Of a stretch of DNA of 64,000 nucleotides, positions 20,686-31,029 are shown one piece after another. The stretch is from contig NZ_LZGW01000007.1 of assembly GCF_001690275.1 (NCBI RefSeq), positions 1 to 64,000 of the forward strand, given 5' to 3'. Positions within the stretch are counted from its first letter, which is position 1; every line of letters starts with the position of its first letter. Under the pieces are notes generated by a model, which was not told the DNA's origin, made no database searches, and saw only the letters and a program-made list of their open reading frames with translations. The position numbers were made by a program, and so were the translations under genes. The DNA is from Gilliamella sp. WF3-4 (lineage in GTDB: Bacteria > Pseudomonadota > Gammaproteobacteria > Enterobacterales > Orbaceae).

Positions 20686-21573
20686 ATGAACAAGTCTTTA
20701 GGTATTTTAGCCGTTATACTGGCTTCACTATTATGGGGTACAACAGGCACAGCAGCGACTTTTGCCCCTATGTTATCGCCTTTATTTATTGGTGCGTTCG
20801 CAATGGGGATTGGTGGAATATTGCAATGTGGGTTAGCCATTTCTTACATCGTCAAAAACCGTGCTTTATTAAGATTATACTATCGGTTTTTAATCGTGGG
20901 TGCATTAGCTGTGGCTATTTATCCTTTAGCTTTTTATTCGTCTATGCGTTTATCGGGTGTCACTATTGGAACGGCTGTTTCCATAGGTTCAGCGCCTATC
21001 TTATCCGCCATCATTGAATACCGAAGTCGTGATTTTATACCCACTAAGCAATGGGTTATCGGTTCCGCCTTGGGGATTATCGGCATGAGCATGTTGGTTT
21101 TTTCAGACAATTCGGCAACAACAATTCAATATAACCATATCAGTTTGGGAATTTTATTGGGGTTAGTTGCCGGTTTCACTTATGCACTTTATTCATGGAC
21201 AGCACGGCAATTAATGTTAAAAAAGGTTAACAGTAAAGCGGCAATGGGGGCTACCTTTGGTTGTGGCGGATTATTACTGATTCCGGTGATGTTAATCACT
21301 GGCGCTGTTTTTTTTGATTCATGGAATAATATTGCTGTTGGCTTTTATATGGCATTAATACCTATGTTTTTAGGTTATCTTTGTTATGGATATGGATTAT
21401 CAAAAATACCTGCCAGCATGGCAACTACGATCACCTTGTTAGAACCAGTCATTGCAGCGACCCTTGCCATGCTAATTGTGGGTGAAACATTGTCGTTAAT
21501 CGGTTGGGTTGGCATGCTACTTATTTTTATTTGTTTGGTAATGGTGTCATTATCAAACATAACGAAAAATTAA
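20686..21573 (+). CDS. DMT-superfamily (EamA) transporter
   Basis: A 295-residue inner-membrane protein with about ten hydrophobic helices in two EamA halves. It has the typical LLWGTTGTAATFAP start and the second-half motif PASMATTITLLEPVIAATLAM. It probably exports a small metabolite; the substrate is unknown. The gene stands alone on the plus strand. Confidence 0.88.
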   Translation: MNKSLGILAVILASLLWGTTGTAATFAPMLSPLFIGAFAMGIGGILQCGLAISYIVKNRALLRLYYRFLIVGALAVAIYPLAFYSSMRLSGVTIGTAVSIGSAPILSAIIEYRSRDFIPTKQWVIGSALGIIGMSMLVFSDNSATTIQYNHISLGILLGLVAGFTYALYSWTARQLMLKKVNSKAAMGATFGCGGLLLIPVMLITGAVFFDSWNNIAVGFYMALIPMFLGYLCYGYGLSKIPASMATTITLLEPVIAATLAMLIVGETLSLIGWVGMLLIFICLVMVSLSNITKN

Positions 21574-21634
21574 CGAGATTATTTTGTTTACTGATTGGTT
21601 TTAAAAAATTTTAACCAACCCAAGCATTAATTAA

Positions 21635-21742
21635 AAAATAGCGATTAATGTTGCTAGTAGAATATTAGTTAAAGACCCCTATGTTGATGATAAAACCGAT
21701 TCATTATTGAGATCTTTAACAGATGCATTGTATGAATCTTAG
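21635..21742 (+). pseudogene. Relic: C-terminal fragment of an unknown gene
   Basis: A 35-codon open stretch (VASRILVKDPYVDDKTDSLL, ending DALYES) finishes at TAG 21740-21742 and is followed six bases later by a good terminator. It has no start. The tail-plus-terminator arrangement suggests that the body of a gene was deleted here. Family unknown. Confidence 0.3.
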
Positions 21743-21747
21743 TAAAT

Positions 21748-21770
21748 GGGGAGCGTAATGCTCCCTTTTT
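21748..21770 (+). terminator. Rho-independent terminator
   Basis: GGGAGC-GTAAT-GCTCCC followed by TTTTT. It would end plus-strand transcripts from the DMT transporter gene or the lost gene upstream. Confidence 0.85.
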
Positions 21771-21781
21771 GTTTTAGAATA

Positions 21782-23173
21782 TTATTGATTAACTTGTTTT
21801 GGGTAATGCCGACTTCTTATCGATTTAAAATACCAAATCAGTACAGTCAAAGCGATTCCCGCCGATAACAGATCCGCAATAGGTGATGATGCCCAAACGC
21901 CGTTGAGATCAAACAAACGAGGTAATAGGTAAAGTGTTGGCAACAAAATTAAAATTTGTCTGGAAAGGCTGAGCAAAATAGAAATTTTTGCCATACCGAT
22001 ACATTGAAAAAAGCTAGTTGTCACCATTTGAAAACCAACAAATGCAAAAGAAAGTGTTGTGTATCGAAGCGCTATTGCTGAGGTAGAGACCAAGTCCTCA
22101 TCTGAACTAAAAGCTCGTACTAAAATATCAGGGATAAAAAATCCAAGAAGAAACCCAATACTGGTAATCACCGTGGCAACTTTAACCGCATAGAAAAAGG
22201 TGGCTTTAACACGTGGATAGTTTTTGGAGCCATAATTATAACCAATAATTGGTTGCATACCTTGATTGATACCAATTACAACCATAATAATCAATGTAAT
22301 TAACCTATTAGCATTTGAATAGCCCGCAATGGCATCATCGCTCGAAACTTCAGATAAAGGCGCATAATGTACTAGTTGCCAATTAATAAATACTACCACA
22401 ATCGAGGCAGCTACTTGCATGGCAAATGGTGACATTCCAATTGATATTATTGATTTAATATAGGTTAAGTTAAGAGTGAAATTGCGCCGATATAGCTTAA
22501 TACTGCTGTTTTTACTGATAAAGTGTTGCATCACAAATAAAAAGCTAATAAACATCGATAATGTGGTTGCAAAAGCCGCGCCACGCATTCCCCAACCAAG
22601 GCCAATAATAAAAATAGGTGCTAAAATAATATTGGCAATGACACTAATAAACATAGTTACCATTGCTTTGAATGGATAACCACTGGCTCGCATCATATTA
22701 TTGTAATTAAACGTCAACGTAATAAAAATACTACCTGGTAAATAAACTTCTAAAAACTCTCTGGCATAGACATGATTGGTTGCACTAGAGCCAACAAAAT
22801 GTAAAACAGGATCAACAAAATAGAGCAATAACGCCAAAGTAAAACCACTTAAAACTGCGGTTAGCATAAACGATGTGCCAGCAACCTTTTCAGCCTTGTC
22901 GTTTTCGCCTCGACCTAAAAAAATCGAAATTCGGCTAGCAGAACCAATGCCTACTAGCATACCGATGCCTGCCGTTAGGTTCATTACTGGCAAAATGATC
23001 CCTGCACCACTCAATGCTTCACGGCCAATCCAGTGGCCAATAAAAATGCCGTCAATAATGTTATAAAGCGTATTGACAATGGTTCCAATTACAGCGGGCA
23101 GTGCATATTGCCAAAATAATGCACTAATTTTTTTATTTTTAAAATCGTTATAAACATCAAGAGAGTGAGCCAT
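21782..23173 (-). CDS. MATE-family efflux transporter
   Basis: A 463-residue membrane protein with about twelve hydrophobic segments. Family segments include PAVIGTIVNTLYNIIDGIFIG, LVGIGSASRISIFLGRG and INQGMQPIIGYNYGSK (first one given from a 21-residue stretch less its last residue). It should export cationic compounds against H+ or Na+. It resembles the MepA-like branch. Substrate not predictable. Confidence 0.88.
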   Translation of the reverse strand: MAHSLDVYNDFKNKKISALFWQYALPAVIGTIVNTLYNIIDGIFIGHWIGREALSGAGIILPVMNLTAGIGMLVGIGSASRISIFLGRGENDKAEKVAGTSFMLTAVLSGFTLALLLYFVDPVLHFVGSSATNHVYAREFLEVYLPGSIFITLTFNYNNMMRASGYPFKAMVTMFISVIANIILAPIFIIGLGWGMRGAAFATTLSMFISFLFVMQHFISKNSSIKLYRRNFTLNLTYIKSIISIGMSPFAMQVAASIVVVFINWQLVHYAPLSEVSSDDAIAGYSNANRLITLIIMVVIGINQGMQPIIGYNYGSKNYPRVKATFFYAVKVATVITSIGFLLGFFIPDILVRAFSSDEDLVSTSAIALRYTTLSFAFVGFQMVTTSFFQCIGMAKISILLSLSRQILILLPTLYLLPRLFDLNGVWASSPIADLLSAGIALTVLIWYFKSIRSRHYPKQVNQ

Positions 23174-23564
23174 TGCTTTTAATTTCCTGCTGTTAAATAT
23201 TGTACAGAAGTTACAGATAACTATGTGTTTGAGTTAAAAGAATATAATCATTATTGAAATTCGTTATGATTTATTCATGCCAGTTTGTTGGTTATATTAC
23301 CAAAATAATAAACACGGTTTGCTATTTTTACTTATTTTTAATTATTGCTGACAGTGGTTTATAGCAACTACCCTAATTTATTCATTGCCATTATGGCGGT
23401 TAAATCTTGTCAAAAAATTTTAGGTAATGATGCGTTTTAGTATCTATTTGATGCAATTTGACTGTGCTAGTTTAACAGACTGGTAAATTGTTAATAGCAC
23501 TTTTTCAACGCTTTGATAAAATAACGCTCTTAATGATTATTGCGATCCAATAGGAACCTCACCA
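23174..23564. other. Intergenic promoter region between divergent genes
   Basis: About 390 AT-rich bases between the MATE gene (minus) and ndpA (plus). No gene or strong hairpin was seen. It must hold both promoters. Confidence 0.5.
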
Positions 23565-24569
23565 ATGAGCGTACAGATAGAAAAGATCATACTGCATAAA
23601 TTAATTAGAAAAAGTGATACAGAAATCGAATTACAACTTCGTGATTCAATGCTAAATAATGAGCAGGCGGTTGTTAATCTAATTGAAGATATCAACCGTA
23701 TTTATAACAACAAAAGCAAAGCCTATGGGCTATTTAATAGCGACAGCTTGTTTGAGCAATCGCTAAAAGAGTTACGCCTGGGTAATCAAGACTTTTTACA
23801 TTTTAGTCAGGAATCAACCAAACAACTGCGTAACGAATTGGCTAAATATCCTTTTGCTGAAGGGGGCACGGTCGTATTTTGTCAGTATCGCTATTTAGCG
23901 GTTGAATACCTGATTATTGCGGTATTAAACAGCTGTTTAAGTATGCTAGTTAATGAAGACTTAGATATTAGCGAAACGCAATACCTCGATATCGCTCATG
24001 CTGACATTATTGCTCGAGTTGACATTACCGAGTGGGAAACCGAAGCTGACTCAAAACGGTACTTAACTTTTTTAAAAGGACGAGTAGGGCGCAAAGTGTC
24101 TGACTTTTTTATGGACTATTTAGGTGCTAGTGAAGGTTTAGATGCTAAAGCACAAAACAAAACGTTGGTTAAAGCAGTTGATGATTATTGTCAAGAAATG
24201 CAATTTGATAAACAAGACAAAACTAGCGCACGCGAAAATGTTTACAACTACTGTCAGGCACAATTACAAGCAGGTGAAGAAATTGAGCTGAAAAACCTAG
24301 CCAATGAGCTCCCAACAAATGGTGAAAATAATTTTGTTGAATTTATTAAAAATAGCGAATATGACTTAGAAGAAACATTCCCCGTTGATCGCAGTGCACT
24401 GCGTCAGCTTAAAAAATTTTCGGGTAGCGGCGGTGGGTTAACATTAAGTTTTGATTCGAATTTGTTAGGTGAACGCGTTAAATGGGATCCGCAAACGGAT
24501 ACGCTAGTAATTAAAGGCGTGCCACCTAATTTACGTGATCAGCTACAACGCAATAGTGGCACTAACTAA
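23565..24569 (+). CDS. ndpA: Nucleoid-associated protein NdpA/YejK
   Basis: A 334-residue protein that matches YejK in length and style: [19 protein letters not shown] near the start, the internal [14 protein letters not shown] and a C-terminal [20 protein letters not shown]. YejK is a nucleoid protein that interacts with topoisomerases. It is followed by nfo after 42 bases, probably on the same transcript. Confidence 0.92.
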   Translation: MSVQIEKIILHKLIRKSDTEIELQLRDSMLNNEQAVVNLIEDINRIYNNKSKAYGLFNSDSLFEQSLKELRLGNQDFLHFSQESTKQLRNELAKYPFAEGGTVVFCQYRYLAVEYLIIAVLNSCLSMLVNEDLDISETQYLDIAHADIIARVDITEWETEADSKRYLTFLKGRVGRKVSDFFMDYLGASEGLDAKAQNKTLVKAVDDYCQEMQFDKQDKTSARENVYNYCQAQLQAGEEIELKNLANELPTNGENNFVEFIKNSEYDLEETFPVDRSALRQLKKFSGSGGGLTLSFDSNLLGERVKWDPQTDTLVIKGVPPNLRDQLQRNSGTN

Positions 24570-24611
24570 TTATTCACTAATCATACACAAACAGCATTCT
24601 CAGGATAAAAA

Positions 24612-25457
24612 ATGAAATATATTGGAGCACATGTCAGTGCCGCAGGTGGGGTGGATAACGCCCCAATTAATGCCTATCAAATTGGCGCAACCGCATTTGC
24701 GCTATTTACCAAAAATCAACGACAATGGCACGCAAAACCGCTTGAATCAGCAATTATCGACAGCTTTAAAAAGCGTTGTGAAAAATATGGCTTTACCAGC
24801 AAGCAAATTTTACCGCACGATAGCTACTTAATTAACTTAGGCCATCCTGATCGTGAACAGCTCGAAAAATCACGCACGGCATTTTTAGATGAAATGCAAC
24901 GTTGTGAACAATTAGGTTTAACGTTACTGAATTTTCACCCTGGAAGCGATCTAAAACAAATATCGGTTGATGAATGTCTATCACGTATTGCCGAATCGAT
25001 TAACATGACACTAGACAAAACAAGTAGCGTTGTGGCAGTGATTGAAAATACCGCAGGGCAGGGCTCTAATCTGGGCTACAAATTTGAACATTTAGCGCAA
25101 ATCATTGATCAAGTAGAAGACAAAAATCGAGTGGGCGTTTGCATTGATACTTGCCATGCTTTTGCCGCAGGTTACGATCTCCGTACTGAAAAAGCGTGCC
25201 AAGAAACCTTTGCCGAATTTGAAAAAATTGTTGGTTTCAAATATTTACGAGGCATGCATTTAAACGATGCCAAAAGCGAATTTGCCAGCCATGTTGATCG
25301 CCACCATAGCTTAGGCAAAGGTAATATTGGCGAAGAGGCATTTAAATATATCATGCAAGATCCAAGAATTGACGAAATTCCGCTTATATTGGAAACCATT
25401 GATCCGGATATTTGGGCACAAGAAATTGCTTGGTTAAAGGAGCAAGTGAACTTATGA
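24612..25457 (+). CDS. nfo: Endonuclease IV
   Basis: A 281-residue zinc-dependent AP endonuclease that cuts DNA 5' of abasic sites. Metal-ligand motifs are visible in order: [59 protein letters not shown] and LETIDPD. Length matches the family. Its stop codon overlaps the start of the next gene (ATGA). Confidence 0.96.
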   Translation: MKYIGAHVSAAGGVDNAPINAYQIGATAFALFTKNQRQWHAKPLESAIIDSFKKRCEKYGFTSKQILPHDSYLINLGHPDREQLEKSRTAFLDEMQRCEQLGLTLLNFHPGSDLKQISVDECLSRIAESINMTLDKTSSVVAVIENTAGQGSNLGYKFEHLAQIIDQVEDKNRVGVCIDTCHAFAAGYDLRTEKACQETFAEFEKIVGFKYLRGMHLNDAKSEFASHVDRHHSLGKGNIGEEAFKYIMQDPRIDEIPLILETIDPDIWAQEIAWLKEQVNL

Positions 25458-26497
25458 TAAAAAAAGTATTCTACTTTTTTTGTATTTTTACTTTAGCTAT
25501 GCCTAGTTTTTATAATTATGCAAAAAACCTTGAAAACAACACTTTGATAGAGTTTGATGGTAGTGGTTATCGGAAGGATATTCGAGTATATTCACTAGCA
25601 TCTATTGATTATATTAAAGATGATCCTAACTTTATGTTTGTTTCATTATCTGATGATATTAAGTTATATGATGAAGAAAATAAGGAAAGTGTTTTTTTGA
25701 TTCCTGAAGGCAAAAGAAAAAATTATAAAAAGAAAGAATATTTATTAACTGATTCGTATCGAGCTAAGTTCTTTTCTGAAGTGGGGATATCTGAAGACGA
25801 TACTGTTTTTATTTATGATTATGATCAAAATTATTTAAAATCATTTCCTATTAATAGCTTAAAAGTTTTAGCTATTGTTAATCCTTATAAAGACGCAGAT
25901 GATGGTCCTTTCTATTTATCTGATTATATGTTTGGTTTTAAATTAGATTCAAAAGGATTGAAAGATTATTCATATAGCAATCTTGTTTATATTGGTAAAG
26001 AAAATCCTTTTGTTCAAAAGCCCTTAACGCCTTTATTTTGGAACAAAATTGATGAAAAGGATTCTCCTGTTCTTGATGAAAATGATGACATTACCTCTTT
26101 AGCATTTGATGGCGATTTGAAAGATTTAAAAAAAGTGGATAGTTATTTGGCTCAAGCAAATGGTTTTCGTTTTTTTATAGAAAATTATACAATAAAAAAC
26201 GAAAGTGCATTTTTTCATAGTGGTGAAATCATCGCAAGACATTTAATTATATTAGACTCTGACTCCAATATAATAACGAATGTGATTGACGGTATAATGG
26301 AAGGCGACATGTTTTACCCGTTAAATAACTTAAATAGCAAAGATGAGCCTATATATCAATGGACAGGTAAAATTTTAAAGAATGAACCACCTGTTGTATT
26401 TGGTTTTAAATCATCATCGTTTGCTTGTACTCCTGTTTTTCAATTTATGCACCCATTGCACGACTATTTTGTCCCAAGGTGTGATGCTCGGCACTGA
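25454..26497 (+). CDS. Secreted protein of unknown function
   Basis: A 347-residue protein not recognised as any family. The start at 25454 overlaps the nfo stop in an ATGA junction, with AAGGAG 7 bases upstream. It begins with [19 protein letters not shown], a likely signal peptide. The mature part is acidic and rich in Asp, Tyr and Phe, has no further hydrophobic segment, and has two cysteines near the end (FACTP, RCDAR). Its AT content and tight coupling to a repair gene look like a late insertion behind nfo. It could be periplasmic or exported. Confidence 0.7.
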   Translation: MIKKVFYFFCIFTLAMPSFYNYAKNLENNTLIEFDGSGYRKDIRVYSLASIDYIKDDPNFMFVSLSDDIKLYDEENKESVFLIPEGKRKNYKKKEYLLTDSYRAKFFSEVGISEDDTVFIYDYDQNYLKSFPINSLKVLAIVNPYKDADDGPFYLSDYMFGFKLDSKGLKDYSYSNLVYIGKENPFVQKPLTPLFWNKIDEKDSPVLDENDDITSLAFDGDLKDLKKVDSYLAQANGFRFFIENYTIKNESAFFHSGEIIARHLIILDSDSNIITNVIDGIMEGDMFYPLNNLNSKDEPIYQWTGKILKNEPPVVFGFKSSSFACTPVFQFMHPLHDYFVPRCDARH

Positions 26498-26667
26498 TAT
26501 CCGATAAATTATTTTTATCTGAAAAACCGTAAAATCTCGTTCTTGAGAGGAAGAAGATGTTAATAGAGTAAATTTTATGTAGGATTCTTTTTAAAAAGAT
26601 TATCTATTTTTAGTATAGCTACAATAATTATATAAATAACAAATTAGTTAAAATAAGGAATAGCAGT

Positions 26668-27333
26668 TTGAATCAATCCGTATTGCCATTAACAGAGCTT
26701 AATATTCCACCTTATTACCCAATTGAAGAAAGCCCTTTACCAGCTAGTTTTAGGCAGACTATGCAACAAAATTATGCGCAGCAATTAGTCATGTTAGCCG
26801 CAAAAGCAAAAAACGAAGCTGATGATAATGCGATTTGGAGCAGAAATTATCATTATGCTCATGAACGTAATGCAAAATTAAAAGCATGGACATCAGATAC
26901 TCTTGATGATGTTTTTGCTTATTTAAATGGCGCTGAAAAAGAAGCCAGTTTAGATCTAAACAATAATAATCAATTTATTTGCCAAAACAATCTACTATTA
27001 CTTACGTTGTACCGAGAATGTCTCCAAAAATTACCAGAATGCCATGTACAGCATTTATTACGGGCATATTATATTGAAACAAATATGCAAATTACCCATA
27101 ATTTAGATTTACTTTTTGAAAAAGAGGAATAACTCCAGTAAGCAGATTTGCGACAATTTGCTGACTTATTAGCCAAAATAATACTAAGCGAGCAAAAGGC
27201 AAAGCGATATATCGCAGATATTTTTAACGAAATTTTCTTTACCTTTTTAATTTGCTGAAGGTTATGCTGATTATATAGCCGTTGCGAACGCTTTAGACAG
27301 ATTGAATCCAGAATGGATGGAGAAAGAACTATG
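26668..27333 (+). pseudogene. Decayed partial copy of the yehI-like DUF4132 gene
   Basis: From the TTG at 26668 a 154-codon frame matches an internal part of the intact gene that follows (its residues about 350-460): QQNYAQQL, SDTLDDVFAYLNG, LQKLPECHVQHLLRA, LLFEKEE. Two stops (27130-27132 and 27139-27141) interrupt it, yet the same frame goes on with DLRQFADLLAKI, which matches DLRQIAYVLAKL of the intact copy. The last part, in another frame, encodes FAEGYADYIAVANALDRLNP and ends EWMEKEL, matching the extreme C-terminus of the intact gene. The middle, about 700 codons, has been deleted. Confidence 0.85.
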
Positions 27334-30300
27334 AATAAAATAAATCAATTATCATCACAACAACTAATTACCGCCATATTTGAACCTGTAAAGCAATTGA
27401 ATAAAGCCATGCCAGAACGTATTACTCAATATATTTTATATGGTGAAGACCCAAACGTGTTGGTTGATTTAAATCAGTTAAGCCAATCTTCAAACTCGAC
27501 GAAAAATCTTTATGAATTACTTAGAAGACCTTGTGATTTGTATATCATTAGCCTTGATGACAAAGCGAATTCATCGGAAGATGCAAGAATAGCTTTTTAC
27601 CAACGTTGGACTGATGAGTATTCTAATGAACAGATAACCCGTTTTGCCCGAGTTTTAGCCGCAGTTTGTAGCAACTTACACTTTATTAAACTCATTACTT
27701 CACAGGTACCATCTTGGTTTTTATATCTGCTATATGATGGTTTGATTACCACAATGACAGATTGTATTAACGAGGATCAACGACAAAATTGGTCAATTAA
27801 ACAATTACATCAATTGCTTGATGCTCAAGAGCCAGAATCAAGCCAGAAATTACTAATGGCTATTTTTGATCGTCAAAATATTTCAATTAACTATCAGAGT
27901 TATTTCAGAAATTTCTTTATAATTAATGATTTATTACCTTATATTATTGAGCATATCGAGATTTTCAAACAATTACCCGAGCAAGGTATGGCGGTATTAG
28001 GGCAAGTTGAGCAATTAAAATATATCCAACAACATCCTGAGCTCCACACACTGATGATTGACTTTATTGCTGTACAGTCATTAAATAGCTCAAAACAAGT
28101 TAGCCAGCTAGCAACGGAAATGCTACTTAGCTCTCCGCGCGAAATAGTACAACCACATTTACAACGGTTATTAACCTCAGGTACCGTTAAACAACGTAGC
28201 AGTGCTGCGACATTACAAGCTAGAATGTCATCAGATCCGACAATTTTACAACAAGCCTTAGCTAGCGAAACAAATAAAACCGTTATTACGGCAATTGAAA
28301 GTGCACTGTCTCGGCTTGAAAGTGCCAATGCCGTTGAACAACAAGCAACGTTGGTCATTGCTGATTTCGAGCCAATACAAGATATTGATTTACCAATCAA
28401 TGCTCGAGATATTTTGCAACAAAATTATGAAGAATATTTGATAGAATGTGAAAAAGCAGCGCAAAAAGAGGCTGAATATAATAAAAAATATTTAACAAAT
28501 TGGACGACAGAAGCAGAAACATATAAAGCTTTAAAAGCGGTCACATCGAAAGATTTAGATGATATATATCACTATTTAAATGGTAAAATTGAGCTTTCGG
28601 CGTTATTTAAAAAAATAGATAATAGCTTCAGTACGTCATTTGTATTGGCTAAAAATAGGCTACAAAATTTACCTGAATGTACACTTTTTCATTTTTTGCG
28701 TGCGGTTAGATTGGCTGATAAGTATTCTGGCATTTATTATTTTCAACAATTATATGAAAAAAACGAATTTTTAAAAGACTTTGATCTTAGGCAGATAGCC
28801 TATGTATTAGCAAAACTTGATGATCCTGAACGTTCTCTCTATGCTATTGCTTTGCCATTTTTAACCACAGACACTTATCATGAGATCTATGAAAATGAGC
28901 CAAACAAATTATGGCCATTTTTTGCCGAACATGAATTTTTGCTTGATGAGGCGTTGGGATTTGCTCCAGCCAACAAAATCTGGTCGTATATCAATATAGA
29001 TAAAGCGAGCGCTATAAAAATATTACAAACTTTTCCAACTTTGCCTGCTAAATATGTTTCTTATCTATGTGAATTAGCCTTGGAAGAAAGCAAACAAATA
29101 CGCTATACAGCGCAAGATGCTTTAAGTGTAATACCAAATATTCACAACCAAGTGGAGCAGGCGTTATCATCGGCTAAACAAGAAGTGCGTATTGCAGCAG
29201 CTAATTGGCTTGCACAGTTAGGGCAAAAATCTTCGATTAAAGCATTAAATGAGGCTTTACAAAAAGAAAAGCGCGAAACCGTACAAGCGTCATTATTAAT
29301 TGCGCTTGAAAAAATTGGTGAAGATATTAGCCAGCAATTAACCACTAAAAAACTATTAGCCGATGCACAAAAAGGCTTAAAAGGTAAAAAACCTACTGAT
29401 TTTGATTGGTTTGATGTAACGCTAATACCATCATTAACTTGGCAAAATGGAGAAGATGTTGATCCACAAATTGTGCAATGGTGGGTATGGTTAGCTGTCA
29501 AGTTGAAAGAACCCGCTAACCCATTATTAGGCATTTATAGCCGTTTATTAAGTTTGTCAAGCCAACAACTATTAGGCGAATTTATTTTACAAAGTTTTAT
29601 CAAACAAGATACTCGTAGACCAACAGTGGAAGAGGCTGAGGCACAAGCCAATTTATTGGCGGATAAGCGCTTACAACAATGTATCAAGTGGTATCAACAA
29701 TATCCTCAATATTACCCAAGTTATGCCAATATCACTTTTGAACAAGTATTTGAAGAGATAAAAAATGAAACACTTGCCGTCTATCTTGGATCGGCCATTA
29801 AAGCAAAAGGTCTATTAGCATTAACTCGTGGTATTGAAGGTCGTGTTGCGGTTTCACTAGTACGTAACTATATGAAAGATCATCAACAACGACGAGCACA
29901 AATTGAGGCCATGCTTGAACCACTTGCAAATAGTGATGATCCACTTATTACGCAACTCCTCTTATCGCTTGCACGCCGTTATCGTACCGCATCGATACAA
30001 GAAAAAGCACGATTATTGGTGGAAAATATTGCGAAGCGTAATGGTTGGACGACCGATGAACTCGCTGATCGCACCATTTCTACCGCAGGGTTAGATGATA
30101 ATGGGGTGTTAACGCTCGATTATGGCGAACGAATTTTTACGGCGAGTTTCGATGATAAATTTAAATGGCATTTAAAAAATTCAGATGGTGATGAAATTAA
30201 AGCGTTACCTGAAGCACGTAAAAGTGAAGATGTAACGTTAGTGAAAGAAGCTAAAAAACAGTTTACTAACAGTAAAAAAGAGCTAACGCAATTACTCAAT

Positions 30301-31029
30301 ATGCAAATGACCCGTTTTTATGAAGCCATGTGCGCACAGCGCCATTGGCGAGTTGAGGATTGGCAAAAATACTTGCAACCACATCCAATTGTGGGAAGGC
30401 TTGTTCAACGTTTAATTTGGCTTGAATTAGATGACAAAGGGCAAATTGTAAATAGCTTCAGGCCAACCGAAGATGGTAGCTTAATTACTACAGACGATGA
30501 TGAAATTTCATTAAATCAAGTAAATAAAATCGTTGTTGCACATTCGGCATTGCTATCAAGTGATAACATAAAAGCTTGGCAACATCATCTTAAAGACTAC
30601 AAAGTCACGCAACTATTTGAGCAGTTTACACACTCATTACCCGATGTGAGTAAAGTTGAAAATAATATTATCAATGAATGCTTTGGCTGGTTAACTGATA
30701 GCTTTACCCTACGTGGCATTTTAACAAAATTGGGCTATAAACGTGATGCTGTTGAAGACGCAGGTTGTTTTTATGGCTACTATAAATATTTTGTTGGCCT
30801 TAATCTGTATATCAATATTGAATTTAGCGGCAGTATGGTACCCGAAGAAAATGTTCCTGTGGCACTTTTTAACCTGTATTTTAGTAAAAAACCCGGTTTA
30901 AAACACCGAGCAATTGAACTTAATCAAGTGCCACCCGTATTGCTTGCAGAAGGCTATGCTGATTATATGGCTGTTGCTAAGGCCAGCAGTGGTTTTGATC
31001 CAAAATGGGAGCAGAAGCTATTATGGTAA
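27331..31029 (+). CDS. yehI: DUF4132 (MolR/YehI-like) protein, first gene of the yeh operon
   Basis: A 1232-residue cytoplasmic protein with no signal peptide. The middle (about 240-700) looks like HEAT-type helical repeats (PREIVQPHLQRLLTSGTVKQ, QVEQALSSAKQEVRIAAANW). The C-terminal part (about 980-1210) has the DUF4132 pattern: LLNMQMTRFYEAMCAQRHW, HPIVGRLVQRLIW and LAEGYADYMAVA. The start at 27331 follows GGAGAAAG and overlaps the pseudogene stop; the last seven bases overlap the AAA+ gene. Length is close to E. coli YehI. Its function is unknown; genetic links to molybdate metabolism were proposed for MolR. It is probably a scaffold or target-binding subunit of the operon's ATPase system. 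Confidence 0.88.
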   Translation: MNKINQLSSQQLITAIFEPVKQLNKAMPERITQYILYGEDPNVLVDLNQLSQSSNSTKNLYELLRRPCDLYIISLDDKANSSEDARIAFYQRWTDEYSNEQITRFARVLAAVCSNLHFIKLITSQVPSWFLYLLYDGLITTMTDCINEDQRQNWSIKQLHQLLDAQEPESSQKLLMAIFDRQNISINYQSYFRNFFIINDLLPYIIEHIEIFKQLPEQGMAVLGQVEQLKYIQQHPELHTLMIDFIAVQSLNSSKQVSQLATEMLLSSPREIVQPHLQRLLTSGTVKQRSSAATLQARMSSDPTILQQALASETNKTVITAIESALSRLESANAVEQQATLVIADFEPIQDIDLPINARDILQQNYEEYLIECEKAAQKEAEYNKKYLTNWTTEAETYKALKAVTSKDLDDIYHYLNGKIELSALFKKIDNSFSTSFVLAKNRLQNLPECTLFHFLRAVRLADKYSGIYYFQQLYEKNEFLKDFDLRQIAYVLAKLDDPERSLYAIALPFLTTDTYHEIYENEPNKLWPFFAEHEFLLDEALGFAPANKIWSYINIDKASAIKILQTFPTLPAKYVSYLCELALEESKQIRYTAQDALSVIPNIHNQVEQALSSAKQEVRIAAANWLAQLGQKSSIKALNEALQKEKRETVQASLLIALEKIGEDISQQLTTKKLLADAQKGLKGKKPTDFDWFDVTLIPSLTWQNGEDVDPQIVQWWVWLAVKLKEPANPLLGIYSRLLSLSSQQLLGEFILQSFIKQDTRRPTVEEAEAQANLLADKRLQQCIKWYQQYPQYYPSYANITFEQVFEEIKNETLAVYLGSAIKAKGLLALTRGIEGRVAVSLVRNYMKDHQQRRAQIEAMLEPLANSDDPLITQLLLSLARRYRTASIQEKARLLVENIAKRNGWTTDELADRTISTAGLDDNGVLTLDYGERIFTASFDDKFKWHLKNSDGDEIKALPEARKSEDVTLVKEAKKQFTNSKKELTQLLNMQMTRFYEAMCAQRHWRVEDWQKYLQPHPIVGRLVQRLIWLELDDKGQIVNSFRPTEDGSLITTDDDEISLNQVNKIVVAHSALLSSDNIKAWQHHLKDYKVTQLFEQFTHSLPDVSKVENNIINECFGWLTDSFTLRGILTKLGYKRDAVEDAGCFYGYYKYFVGLNLYINIEFSGSMVPEENVPVALFNLYFSKKPGLKHRAIELNQVPPVLLAEGYADYMAVAKASSGFDPKWEQKLLW

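Noticed and set aside
27939-29534. Minus-strand open frames inside the yehI-like gene
   Set aside because: They are antisense to a long well-supported gene and have Cys/Ser-rich compositions typical of reverse frames of AT-rich coding DNA.
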